Source: an uncultured Mollicutes bacterium
GTDB taxonomy: Bacteria > Bacillota_I > Bacilli_A > RFN20 > CAG-826
Assembly: GCA_937893635.1 (NCBI GenBank)
Contig: CALBGF010000120.1
Location: forward strand, 1 to 38,128
DNA length: 38,128 bases
Direction of reading: 5' to 3'
In this document: positions 7,891 to 16,356 of the stretch, piece by piece
How positions within the stretch are numbered: position 1 is the stretch's first letter
Layout: every line of letters begins with the position of its first letter
The notes under the pieces: model-generated
The model's database searches: none
What the model was told of the DNA's origin: nothing
Seen by the model: the letters and a program-made list of their open reading frames with translations, nothing else
Made by a program: the position numbers and the translations under genes

Positions 7891-9573
7891 ATGGAGTATT
7901 GCCTAGAAAGTAAAACGAATAACTGTAAAAATTGTTATAAGTGTATTCGTACTTGTCCAGTTAAGTCTATTTCATTTGCTAATAACAAAGCGACTATTAT
8001 ACATGATGATTGTATCTTGTGTGGCAGTTGTTATTTAGCTTGCCCACAAAAGGTTAAAGTTGTTAGAAATGATATAGAAAAAGTCAAAAAAATGATTGCA
8101 AATGGCGACAAGGTAATAGTGTCATTAGCCCCAAGTTTTATTTCAAATTTTAAAGATTCAAGCATTGATACAATGCGAGATGCTTTAAAAAAATTAGGAT
8201 TTTATGATGTGGAAGAAACTGCGGTTGGAGCCACAATAGTAAAAAATGCTTATAATAAAATGTTAGATGACAAGCACGATGTTATTATTTCATCGTGCTG
8301 TCATTCTATTAACTTATTAATTCAAAAATATTATCCAAAAGCTTTAAAATATTTAGCAAATGTTTTATCACCAATGCTTGCGCATGGTTTAGATATTAAA
8401 ACAAGATATGGTAAAGATACGAAAGTTGTCTTTATTGGACCTTGCATTGCTAAAAAAGATGAAGCTGATTTAAATAAAGAATATATTGATGCGGTTTTAA
8501 CATTTAGTGAATTAGATGATTGGCTAAATGATAACAATATCAATATTGAAACAAGTGATTCAATATCCATTGAAAAATCCAAAACAAGATTTTTTCCAAC
8601 TTGTGGCGGCATTTTAAAAACAATGGACACAACAAATGAAGATTTTAAATATATCTCCATTGATGGCATTAATAGCGCTCGCTATGCTTTAGAAGATATT
8701 ATTAATGGAAAAATTCATAAATGTTTTATTGAAATGTCTGCTTGTCATGGCAGTTGTGTAAACGGACCAATGATTAAAGATAAAGCTCGAAGTGTAGTAA
8801 CTAGTTATTTAGCTATTGAAAATGCGGCTGGTAAAAAAGATTTTGACAATATGGAAATTAATGAAACTAATATTAGTAAGACTTATAATCCATATTCTTT
8901 AACTCATGCTGTACCATCAGAAGCTGACATTGAAAATACATTAAAATTAATGGGAAAATTAGATAAATCTGCAGAATTAAATTGTGGATCATGTGGATAT
9001 AACACTTGTAGAGAAAAAGCTATTGCAATTATTCAAGGAAAAGCAATTCCTGAAATGTGCTTACCATTTTTAATGGAAAAAGCTCAATCGTTCTCGGATA
9101 AAATTGTTTCCAATACTCCAAATGGATTAATGGTCTTAGATGAAGACTTAAATATTCAATTGATGAATAGTGCAATGTGTAAAATTGTTGGTATTAGCTC
9201 TCCTAATATTGTATTAAAAAAGAACGTTACGATGATTTTAGATCCAACGGAATACGCTCGAGCATTAGGAGAATATGATAATACTATTTTTAAGAAAATG
9301 TATTTAAGCGAATATGATAAATATGTTGAAAATACGATTATTTATGACCGTAAATTCCATATTTTGATTTGTGTTATGCGTGATATAACTAAAAATGAAA
9401 TATCTTTACAAAAACGCGAAGAAGTACTCAAAAAATCAGTAGAAATTACAAATGAAGTAATTGAAAAAAACATGCGTGCTGTTCAAGAAATTGCCTCTTT
9501 ATTAGGCGAATCAGCTGCGGAAACTAAAGTAGCATTATTATCATTAAAGGATACTTTGAAAAATGATAAGTAA
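7891..9573 (+). CDS. PAS-containing sensory-type [FeFe]-hydrogenase (HydS/HfsB-like)
   Basis: A 560-residue multidomain protein. Residues 12-51 hold two [4Fe-4S] sites (C12/15/18/22 and C41/44/47/51). Residues 75-310 are a hydrogenase H-cluster domain with ligands C137 (SSCCHS), C185 (GPCIAKK), and C285 and C289 (EMSACHGSC). Residues 365-390 form an extra four-cysteine Fe-S module (CGSCGYNTC...C), 400-500 a PAS domain, and 500-560 a helical tail. The PAS tail, the Gly at the CpI Met353 position and the Ser at the Met497 position fit the HydS/HfsB sensory group rather than turnover enzymes; the proton-shuttle cysteine (C136) is kept. It likely senses H2 or redox state and signals through the phosphatase encoded next, whose gene overlaps its last 11 bases. 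The ribosome binding site AAAGGAGG is strong. Confidence 0.88.
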   Translation: MEYCLESKTNNCKNCYKCIRTCPVKSISFANNKATIIHDDCILCGSCYLACPQKVKVVRNDIEKVKKMIANGDKVIVSLAPSFISNFKDSSIDTMRDALKKLGFYDVEETAVGATIVKNAYNKMLDDKHDVIISSCCHSINLLIQKYYPKALKYLANVLSPMLAHGLDIKTRYGKDTKVVFIGPCIAKKDEADLNKEYIDAVLTFSELDDWLNDNNINIETSDSISIEKSKTRFFPTCGGILKTMDTTNEDFKYISIDGINSARYALEDIINGKIHKCFIEMSACHGSCVNGPMIKDKARSVVTSYLAIENAAGKKDFDNMEINETNISKTYNPYSLTHAVPSEADIENTLKLMGKLDKSAELNCGSCGYNTCREKAIAIIQGKAIPEMCLPFLMEKAQSFSDKIVSNTPNGLMVLDEDLNIQLMNSAMCKIVGISSPNIVLKKNVTMILDPTEYARALGEYDNTIFKKMYLSEYDKYVENTIIYDRKFHILICVMRDITKNEISLQKREEVLKKSVEITNEVIEKNMRAVQEIASLLGESAAETKVALLSLKDTLKNDK

Positions 9574-10741
9574 GTATATTACCGAAGTAGGATATTTATC
9601 CTATAACCATGTTGGTGAACAACTATGCGGCGATCATATTGAAGTAATTCATCCTAATGATGATACAACAATTTTAGTGCTTGCTGATGGCTTAGGTAGT
9701 GGAGTTAAAGCTAATATTTTATCAACTTTAACCGCTAAAATGCTATCAACAATGATTGCTAAAAATGTTTCTATAAAAGAGTGTGTTGATACGATTGCGG
9801 AAACACTTCCTGTTTGTAAAGAACGTTGTATTGCTTATTCGACTTTTACAATTATAAAAGTAGAGAATAATCGTTTTGTTGAAATTTATAACTATGATAA
9901 TCCAATGCCTTTTGTTATTAGTAATGGTAAAAGTAAAGACTTGGATTGGACACTAAAAACTGTTGATGATAAAAAAGTTTACCATACAAAACTTGAAGCT
10001 AACTTGTATGACACGTTTGTATTATTTAGCGATGGCGTAGTTCATGCTGGGATTGGCGAAACTCTTAATTTCGGTTGGGATATCCCGCAAATTAAAGACT
10101 TTTTGCAAGGATTATATCAAAAGTCTTATTCTTCAATGTCACTTGCAACGAGTTTGGTAGACTATTGTAACGAACTATATAATCATCGTCCTGGCGATGA
10201 CACAACCGCTGCGGTTGTGCGAATTAGAGAAAGAAGTCAAGTTAATTTATTAATTGGCCCGGCTTCAAATAAAGATGATGACGAGAAGATGTTATCTCTA
10301 TTTTTTGCTAAAGGTGGTAAACATATTGTTAGTGGTGGAACAACCTCTAATATTGCGGCTAAGTATTTACACAAACCACTTGATTTAGCACTTGATTACA
10401 TTGATAAAGAAATACCACCTACAGCCAGTATTGAAGGCGTAGATTTAGTAACTGAAGGTGTAATTACGATTAATAGAGTATTAGATTATGCTAAAGACAT
10501 GCTACAAGGAAAAAATCATTCTTATTTTGATTGGAGTTATAAAAAAGATGGTGCTTCGCAAATTGCAAAATTACTATTTGAAGAGGCAACTGACATTAAC
10601 TTCTTTGTAGGATGTGCAATTAATAATGCCCATCAAAGTGATGATGTTCATTTGAGTTTTTCATTAAAAATGCAACTTATTGATGAATTAGCAAAAATGC
10701 TAAAACTAATGGGCAAAAACATAAAAGTTAGTTATTTTTAA
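9563..10741 (+). CDS. SpoIIE/PP2C-type serine phosphatase with unknown C-terminal domain
   Basis: A 392-residue protein. The first 225 residues are a PP2C-like phosphatase: metal-binding Asp at D24 (GDH), D42 (LADGLGSG), D157 (FSDGV) and D212/D213 (RPGDDTTAAV), the order found in SpoIIE and RsbU. Residues 228-392 form a second domain I cannot name, with IGPASNKDDD, FAKGGKHIVSGGTTSNIA and IEGVDLVTEGV as its most distinctive stretches. It lacks transmembrane segments and is cytoplasmic. The start overlaps the PAS-hydrogenase gene, implying tight co-translation and a signalling pair: the hydrogenase-like protein as sensor, this as output acting on a phospho-Ser/Thr protein. No cognate kinase or anti-sigma factor is in the window. 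Confidence 0.87.
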   Translation: MISKYITEVGYLSYNHVGEQLCGDHIEVIHPNDDTTILVLADGLGSGVKANILSTLTAKMLSTMIAKNVSIKECVDTIAETLPVCKERCIAYSTFTIIKVENNRFVEIYNYDNPMPFVISNGKSKDLDWTLKTVDDKKVYHTKLEANLYDTFVLFSDGVVHAGIGETLNFGWDIPQIKDFLQGLYQKSYSSMSLATSLVDYCNELYNHRPGDDTTAAVVRIRERSQVNLLIGPASNKDDDEKMLSLFFAKGGKHIVSGGTTSNIAAKYLHKPLDLALDYIDKEIPPTASIEGVDLVTEGVITINRVLDYAKDMLQGKNHSYFDWSYKKDGASQIAKLLFEEATDINFFVGCAINNAHQSDDVHLSFSLKMQLIDELAKMLKLMGKNIKVSYF

Positions 10742-10759
10742 AATAAGTGAGGAAAAATC

Positions 10760-12193
10760 ATGTTAAAATTTGACACAAATGTTCAAGAGTTGAAGTACAA
10801 AGTCTTAAAAGAAATGGCTAAATCCACTTTTAATGATTCATTAGTCGAAGATTTTTATGAAATACCCAAAAAAGTAGTACCAGGTCCTAAACCAAGTATG
10901 CGTTGTTGTATTTATAAAGAACGCGCAATTGTGGAAGAGCGTATGAAATTAGCAATGGGTGGTAACAAAAATATTGATAATATTGTTGAAGTTATCAAAA
11001 TTGCTTGTGACGAATGCCCTATTGGTGGATATGAAGTTACGAATAGATGTAGAGGATGTATTGCGCACCGCTGCGAAAAAGCTTGCCATCGTGCGGCGAT
11101 ATCTTTTAATCCTAATACAAGAACTGCAATTATTGATAAAACAAAATGTGTAAATTGTGGTTTATGTTCTAAAGCATGCCAATATAACGCTATTCAAAAT
11201 TTCTTAAGACCTTGTGTCCAAGCTTGTAAAGTAAAAGCAATATCTACTGATGAAGATTTTGCCGCTAAGATTGATGATAGTAAATGTGTTCAATGTGGTG
11301 CATGCGTATATCAATGCCCATTTGGCGCAATTATGGATAAATCAAGCATTGTTGATGTTATTAAAATGATTAAAGATAGCGATTTTTCAAAAAAATATCC
11401 CATCTATGCTATTGTGGCACCATCAATTTCTTCTCAGTTTAAATATGCAACATTAGGACAAGTTGTAACATCTATTAAATTATTAGGCTTCCATAGTGTC
11501 ATTGAAGCAGCACTTGGTGCGGATATGGTAAGTTATGAAGAAGCAAAAGAATTAAGTGAAAAAGGATTTTTAACTTCCTCATGTTGTCCAACATTTGTTT
11601 CTTTTATTAAAAAGAACTATCCTAAATTAGTGGAGAATATTTCTTCTAATTTGTCACCAATGGCAACATTAGGAAAATACATTAAAGAAATAACACCAAA
11701 TGCAAAAGTAGTGTTTATCGGACCATGTGTTTCCAAAAAGCAAGAAATCAAAGATGAGCGTGTTAAAGATTATGTTGATTATGTTTTAACTTTTGAAGAG
11801 TTACAAGCATTAATTGATAGTCGCGATATTGATGCTTCTAAACTAGAAGAAAGTGTCTTAGATAACGCTTCATATTTTGGAAGAATATTTGCAAGAACGG
11901 GTGGTTTATCTGATGCAGTTAAACAATCACTTAAAGAACAAAATATTGATTTTGAAGTTAAACCGTTAGTTTGTGATGGCTTAGATAATTGTAAAATGGG
12001 ATTAATCAAGGCTCAATCACCTACTCGTGATTTTAACTTTATTGAAGGAATGGGTTGTATAAATGGTTGTATTGGTGGACCATGTTGTTTAACGCATGAA
12101 TTGCGTGACAAAACCGAAGTTGATAAATATGGTAATTTGGCTAAAGAAAAAACAATTAGCGATGCCATAGGGGTTTTAAAAGCTATAAAATAG
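10760..12193 (+). CDS. [FeFe]-hydrogenase, monomeric ferredoxin-type (group B-like)
   Basis: A 477-residue [FeFe]-hydrogenase that would reduce protons with electrons from ferredoxin. The N-terminal third carries Fe-S sites with cysteines at C97/100/105/109, C130/133/136/140, C152/C156 and C176/179/182/186. The H-cluster domain has TSSCCPTF (C275 shuttle, C276 ligand), GPCVSKK (C323) and MGCINGC (M431, C433, C437). Retention of the shuttle Cys and of the Met497 equivalent argues for a working catalyst, unlike the PAS protein upstream. The extra N-terminal region with C49/C50 and the CxxCxxxxCxxxC cluster resembles the clostridial CpIII/group B type. It is the last gene of the rex operon, followed by a terminator. 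The maturases HydE, HydF and HydG are not in the window and must lie elsewhere. Confidence 0.9.
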   Translation: MLKFDTNVQELKYKVLKEMAKSTFNDSLVEDFYEIPKKVVPGPKPSMRCCIYKERAIVEERMKLAMGGNKNIDNIVEVIKIACDECPIGGYEVTNRCRGCIAHRCEKACHRAAISFNPNTRTAIIDKTKCVNCGLCSKACQYNAIQNFLRPCVQACKVKAISTDEDFAAKIDDSKCVQCGACVYQCPFGAIMDKSSIVDVIKMIKDSDFSKKYPIYAIVAPSISSQFKYATLGQVVTSIKLLGFHSVIEAALGADMVSYEEAKELSEKGFLTSSCCPTFVSFIKKNYPKLVENISSNLSPMATLGKYIKEITPNAKVVFIGPCVSKKQEIKDERVKDYVDYVLTFEELQALIDSRDIDASKLEESVLDNASYFGRIFARTGGLSDAVKQSLKEQNIDFEVKPLVCDGLDNCKMGLIKAQSPTRDFNFIEGMGCINGCIGGPCCLTHELRDKTEVDKYGNLAKEKTISDAIGVLKAIK

Positions 12194-12199
12194 GTATAT

Positions 12200-12235
12200 A
12201 ATTCCTAGGTGGATAACTTAGGAATTTTTTATTTC
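12200..12235 (+). terminator. Terminator of the rex-adhE-hydrogenase operon
   Basis: AATTCCTA (12200-12207) pairs with TAGGAATT (12219-12226), loop 11 bases, followed by a T-rich run. It ends 14 bases before the EamA start, so that gene is either read-through dependent or has a promoter I cannot see. Confidence 0.8.
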
Positions 12236-12249
12236 AAGGAGTGATATTT

Positions 12250-13146
12250 ATGTGGATTGTTATTGCACTAATTGGTGCACTTTTTACATCACTTACTACG
12301 ATATTCGCTAAAGTTGGTATAAAAAATGTCAATTCCAATTTTGCGACATTTTTCCGTACAGGCGTAGTTATTATTTTTGCCGTTATAATGTGCTTTATAA
12401 CTAATAGTTTTGCTTCCTTTAGTGCATTAACTACTTCAAATTGGCTATTTTTAATTTTGTCTGGCATCGCTACAGGATTATCTTGGTTATGTTATTACCG
12501 AGCTATTAAATTAGGCGATGTCTCTAAGGTAGCGACAATTGATAAATCTAGTTTTATTTTAACAAGTATTTTATTCTTAATCTTTTTCTTTAATGATACA
12601 ACAAATAATGGTAACCCATTAACAATAGTAATGTTATTTCTTTCGATGGCTTTAATGCTTGCGGGAACTCTTTTAATGATTGGTAAAGTCGAAAGTAAAA
12701 ACGAAAAAGTTGATAAAAAGTGGCTGATTTATGCAATTTTAAGTGCAGTGTTTGCTTCTTTAGTTTCTTTATTTGTAAAGATTGGTTTAAAAAATATTCC
12801 TAGTTCATTAGGAACTTGTATTCGTACCATTGTTGTATTTATTTTTGCGGCGATTATTGTATTAGCAAAAAAAGATTATAAAGGCGTTAAAGAGATTACT
12901 GGTAAATCTTGGATATTTCTTACTTTATCAGGAATTGCTACAGGTGTAGCGTGGATTAGTGAATATGAAGCACTTAATTATGCGGGCGCTAATCCAGTCG
13001 CAGTTACATCAATATCAAAGTTAGCCATATTATTAACAATGACAATTTCGGTTTTGGTATTGCACGAAAAAATTACATTAAAGTCTTTTATTGGGTTAGC
13101 ATTAATGACTTTAGGTATTGTTCTAATTATAATTTTTAGTTTATAA
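12250..13146 (+). CDS. EamA/DMT-family transporter
   Basis: A 298-residue membrane protein with ten hydrophobic helices in two homologous halves (residues about 1-140 and 150-298), the EamA repeat. The paired stretches GLSWLCYYRAIKLGDVSKV and GVAWISEYEALNYAGANPV mark the same point in each half. The family exports or imports small metabolites such as amino acids or nucleosides, and the substrate is not predictable. ATG 12250 is preferred over GTG 12241, which is part of the AAGGAGTGA ribosome binding site. It is followed 20 bases later by a HAD phosphatase, probably co-transcribed. Confidence 0.9.
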   Translation: MWIVIALIGALFTSLTTIFAKVGIKNVNSNFATFFRTGVVIIFAVIMCFITNSFASFSALTTSNWLFLILSGIATGLSWLCYYRAIKLGDVSKVATIDKSSFILTSILFLIFFFNDTTNNGNPLTIVMLFLSMALMLAGTLLMIGKVESKNEKVDKKWLIYAILSAVFASLVSLFVKIGLKNIPSSLGTCIRTIVVFIFAAIIVLAKKDYKGVKEITGKSWIFLTLSGIATGVAWISEYEALNYAGANPVAVTSISKLAILLTMTISVLVLHEKITLKSFIGLALMTLGIVLIIIFSL

Positions 13147-13166
13147 GAGGATAAGGGGGAATAGTT

Positions 13167-13814
13167 ATGAAATATAAATTAGCAATGTTTGATTTAGATG
13201 GAACAGTATTAAATACTTTGGAGGACTTGTATACGTCTTTAAATCACGCTCTTAATAAGTATGGTTTTCCTTCTAAGTCTTTAAAAGAAGTACGTAGTTT
13301 TTTAGGTAACGGCATTCGTAGTTTAGTAAAACTTAGTATGCCAAGTGACACTAGTGAAGAAAATTTTGATTTAGTTTTTAAAGAATTTAAAAGTTACTAT
13401 GCTACACATTGTGATATATTAACAAAACCATATGATGGAATTTTAGATTTACTTAAAACTTTAAAAGAAAAAGGATATAAAACCGCGATTATATCTAATA
13501 AAGCTGATTTTGCTGTTCAAACATTAGTAAATAAATATTTTCCTAACCTTATTGATTATGCAGTTGGAGAAATTATAGGAGTGCCACGTAAACCAGATCC
13601 AACAAGTTTAAATAATGTAATGAAATATTTTAATATAAAAAAATCGGAATCAGTCTATATTGGTGATTCCGAGGTTGATATTGAAGTAGCAAAAAACGCT
13701 AATGTGAATGCCATTATTGTTACTTGGGGATTTAGAGATGAAGAATATTTGAAATCTTTAAATCCAAATACATTAGTAAATAATACTAATGATTTATTAA
13801 AAAATATTATTTAA
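13167..13814 (+). CDS. HAD-superfamily hydrolase, phosphoglycolate phosphatase-like
   Basis: A 215-residue haloacid-dehalogenase phosphatase. Motif I is DLDGT with nucleophile D9 and acid D11, motif II is S110 (IISNK), motif III K142 (RKPDP) and motif IV GDSEVDIE with D167 and D171. The helical cap between motifs I and II is the C1 type seen in Gph, PpaX and beta-phosphoglucomutase-like enzymes. It would dephosphorylate a small metabolite; phosphoglycolate or pyrophosphate (PpaX) are possibilities. The ribosome binding site AAGGGGGA is strong. The last 8 bases overlap the end of the convergent TetR gene. Confidence 0.9.
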   Translation: MKYKLAMFDLDGTVLNTLEDLYTSLNHALNKYGFPSKSLKEVRSFLGNGIRSLVKLSMPSDTSEENFDLVFKEFKSYYATHCDILTKPYDGILDLLKTLKEKGYKTAIISNKADFAVQTLVNKYFPNLIDYAVGEIIGVPRKPDPTSLNNVMKYFNIKKSESVYIGDSEVDIEVAKNANVNAIIVTWGFRDEEYLKSLNPNTLVNNTNDLLKNII

Positions 13815-14376
13815 ATCTTCTTGCTTTAAAGTTTTTAAACCAGTATTTTACATAGTTATGTAAATCATCTATTGTATTAGTGGAATAACCACGACAATAT
13901 TTAATATATTCACATAATAAACCATCGACAAAAACGCTAATATCAAGTTCAAGGTGGTCACGGTCCACTAAATGTGGATCATTATTACAAATCTCTAATA
14001 GCTTGCCGATAACAAGTGAGGTAAGCTTTTTTGATGCAAAAGCCACATCATTAGATTTACAAATAAGACGATAGTTTTCATTATTTGCGGTAATATATTC
14101 GAAGAATTGATCGATTAATTCTTCAAAAGTTAAGCATGATACTAATTTGATGTTACTATAAAATTGATCGATTAATTCGTTTTCAAAATCTTCGGCGACG
14201 CAATATATATCATCATAATGAGAATAGAACGTACCACGATTTATATCAGCGCGTTTTACTAATTCAGTGACAGAAATTTTACTGATTTCTTTTTTTTCAC
14301 TGAGCATTTCTGCGAATGTTGATTTAATAATTGCTCTTGTTTTCTTTGATGAGTTATTTAAATTTTTAGCTTTCAT
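13807..14376 (-). CDS. TetR-family transcriptional repressor
   Basis: A 189-residue regulator. The N-terminal helix-turn-helix reads ISVTELVKRADINRGTFYSHY (about residues 33-53), the TetR consensus. The C-terminal ligand domain is of the TetR_C_8-like type common in Firmicutes (ending YVKYWFKN). It is divergent from the two-ATPase ABC exporter at 14521, with 144 bases of intervening DNA full of dyad sequences, so it most likely represses that exporter and itself and is released by a drug or lipid-like ligand. The ribosome binding site is AGGAGG on the minus strand, 8 bases from the start. Confidence 0.92.
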   Translation of the reverse strand: MKAKNLNNSSKKTRAIIKSTFAEMLSEKKEISKISVTELVKRADINRGTFYSHYDDIYCVAEDFENELIDQFYSNIKLVSCLTFEELIDQFFEYITANNENYRLICKSNDVAFASKKLTSLVIGKLLEICNNDPHLVDRDHLELDISVFVDGLLCEYIKYCRGYSTNTIDDLHNYVKYWFKNFKARRFK

Positions 14377-14400
14377 AAATTGTCCTCCTATACATTTTTC

Positions 14401-14498
14401 TTAACAATGTTGAAATTTTAACAACGATGATAAAAATGTGCTTTAACATCGTACATAAATAATATATCTTAACATCGTTCAAATGTCAACAATGTTGA
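14401..14498. promoter_or_regulatory. TetR operator array between divergent genes
   Basis: The intergenic region holds TTAACAATGTTGA (14401-14413) and TCAACAATGTTGA (14486-14498). The second is a perfect dyad around a central A. Between them lie AACGATGATAA (14423-14433) and two TTAACATCGT copies (14443-14452, 14469-14478). The outer blocks (14401-14433 and 14469-14502) are approximate reverse complements of each other, giving a mirrored layout suited to controlling both directions. Confidence 0.6.
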
Positions 14499-14520
14499 TT
14501 TGAAAGAGAGGAGGAAGATT

Positions 14521-15456
14521 ATGGAAAATATTATTGAAGTTAAAAATTTAACAAAAGATTATGGAAGCGGACGTGGTGTCTTTGATGTAAGCTTTGCAGT
14601 TAAAAAAGGCGAAGTATTCGGATTCTTAGGTCCTAATGGTGCTGGTAAATCAACCACTATTAGACACTTGATGGGATTTTCAAAACCAGATAAAGGCAAT
14701 ACTTATATTTTAGGAGAACCGACATTTAATAAATATTATGAAATATTAAATCATGTTGGTTACATTCCTGGAGAAATTGCTTTACCAGCAGGATTAACTG
14801 GATGGCAATTTTTAAGAATGATGCAAGATCTACAACACATTCATAACGAAAATAGGCTAAATAGTATGCTAACATTATTTGAATTAGATGATGTTACATT
14901 ACAAGGCGAAACAAAAAGAATGAGTTTGGGGGTTAAAAGAAAACTTGCGATTGTCGCAGCATTCATGAGTGACCCAGATGTCTTAATTCTTGATGAGCCT
15001 ACTAGTGGACTTGATCCAGTTATGCAAGAAAACTTTATTAAGTTTATTCACGAAGAAAAAAGTAGAGGTAAGACGATTTTACTTTCAAGTCATATTTTCT
15101 CGGAAATTGATTCTACTTGTGATCGTATTGCGATTATTAAAGATGGAAAGATCGTTTCTGAATTCGTCGCAGATGATTTAAAACATGCTTCGAAAAAATA
15201 TTATACTGTTGATTTTAAAGATGAGAAAAATGTTAATAAATTTAAAAAATCTATTAATAAAATTCCATCTGCAGAAATCTTAAAAGTTGAAGGCAATAAA
15301 GTGTTTATATCATTAGAAGATGAAGATATGAATAAAGCAATCGAAATATTATCGGGATTAGAAATTAATGAGTTTTCAAATCGTAAGGAATCATTAGAAG
15401 ATTACTTTATGAAATTCTATAAAGAAGATAAAGACTTTGGAGGTGCTTTAAAATGA
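14521..15456 (+). CDS. ABC exporter ATP-binding protein, first of two
   Basis: A 311-residue stand-alone ABC ATPase. Walker A is GPNGAGKS (37-44), the signature is the degenerate MSLGVKRK (134-141), and Walker B is VLILDEP (154-160) followed by TSGLDP. The C-terminal 90 residues form the small regulatory extension seen in DrrA/BcrA-type exporters. It pairs with the next ATPase, whose gene overlaps its stop by 4 bases, and with the permease at 16357. The start at 14521 follows GAGAGGAGG; the TTG at 14500 lies in that leader and is rejected. Probably drug or lipid-like substrate export under TetR control. Confidence 0.9.
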   Translation: MENIIEVKNLTKDYGSGRGVFDVSFAVKKGEVFGFLGPNGAGKSTTIRHLMGFSKPDKGNTYILGEPTFNKYYEILNHVGYIPGEIALPAGLTGWQFLRMMQDLQHIHNENRLNSMLTLFELDDVTLQGETKRMSLGVKRKLAIVAAFMSDPDVLILDEPTSGLDPVMQENFIKFIHEEKSRGKTILLSSHIFSEIDSTCDRIAIIKDGKIVSEFVADDLKHASKKYYTVDFKDEKNVNKFKKSINKIPSAEILKVEGNKVFISLEDEDMNKAIEILSGLEINEFSNRKESLEDYFMKFYKEDKDFGGALK

Positions 15457-16355
15457 GTGTCATTGAAATAAAAAACTTAACAAAAGATTATGGAAATAAT
15501 CAAGGCATCTTTGACATCAATTTAAATATCGAAAAAGGCGAAATGATTGGATTCGTTGGCACTAACGGAAGTGGTAAGACCACAACAATTCGTAATATTA
15601 TGGGATTTATTAAACCTACAAGTGGGCAAGTGCTTGTAAATAATAAGTCTTCTTGGGAACATGCTAGTGAAATTGTAAAAGATATTGGTTATGTACCGGG
15701 AGAAATTGCTTTTCCGGATTTAAAAACTGGTATTGATTTCCTTAAATGTCAAGCCGAGTTCTTAAATATGAAAAATATGGATTACGCTAATGAACTAATT
15801 GAAAGATTGCAATTAGATCCACGCGCTAATTTAAAAAGAATGAGTAAAGGTATGAAACAAAAAACTGCGCTTGTTGCAGCTTTGATGAATGATGCTCCAA
15901 TTATTATTCTTGATGAACCAACAACTGGTCTTGACCCTTTGATGCGTGTAACCTTCTTAGATATTATCAAAGAAGAGCATAAAAAAGGGAAAACAATATT
16001 TATGTCTAGTCATATGTTTGAAGAACTTGAAACAACATGTGACCGTGTTGCTTTAATTAATGATGGGCACATTATTGATGTTGTAAATATGGATGATATT
16101 CGTAATCGTCCAATTAAAGATTTTAAAATTGAATTTAAGTCTCCAGATGATTATAAAAATTTCTTAAAAGAGAAATATACGATTACTCGTAAACAAAAAC
16201 AATATAATCAAGTGACTATTTCAATTAACGCTAAGGATACAGGTGAATTATTAAAAACATTAAAAAACTATGATGTGAAATTTATTTCCGAAATACCTTA
16301 TACCTTAGAAAAACATTTCAAAAAAGTATTATTAGAAAAAAAGGAGAGTAAGTAA
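15453..16355 (+). CDS. ABC exporter ATP-binding protein, second of two
   Basis: A 300-residue ABC ATPase paralogous to the preceding one. Walker A GTNGSGKT (36-43), signature MSKGMKQK (130-137) and Walker B IILDEP (151-156) with TTGLDP are all recognisable; like its partner it has a non-canonical signature (Lys in place of Gly). The ATG overlaps the previous stop (ATGA), which points to translational coupling and an equal-stoichiometry heterodimer. Its C-terminal extension is slightly shorter. It ends one base before the permease ATG. Two different ATPases serving one permease gene is the arrangement of heterodimeric TetR-controlled exporters in Firmicutes. Confidence 0.9.
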   Translation: MSVIEIKNLTKDYGNNQGIFDINLNIEKGEMIGFVGTNGSGKTTTIRNIMGFIKPTSGQVLVNNKSSWEHASEIVKDIGYVPGEIAFPDLKTGIDFLKCQAEFLNMKNMDYANELIERLQLDPRANLKRMSKGMKQKTALVAALMNDAPIIILDEPTTGLDPLMRVTFLDIIKEEHKKGKTIFMSSHMFEELETTCDRVALINDGHIIDVVNMDDIRNRPIKDFKIEFKSPDDYKNFLKEKYTITRKQKQYNQVTISINAKDTGELLKTLKNYDVKFISEIPYTLEKHFKKVLLEKKESK

Positions 16356-16356
16356 T

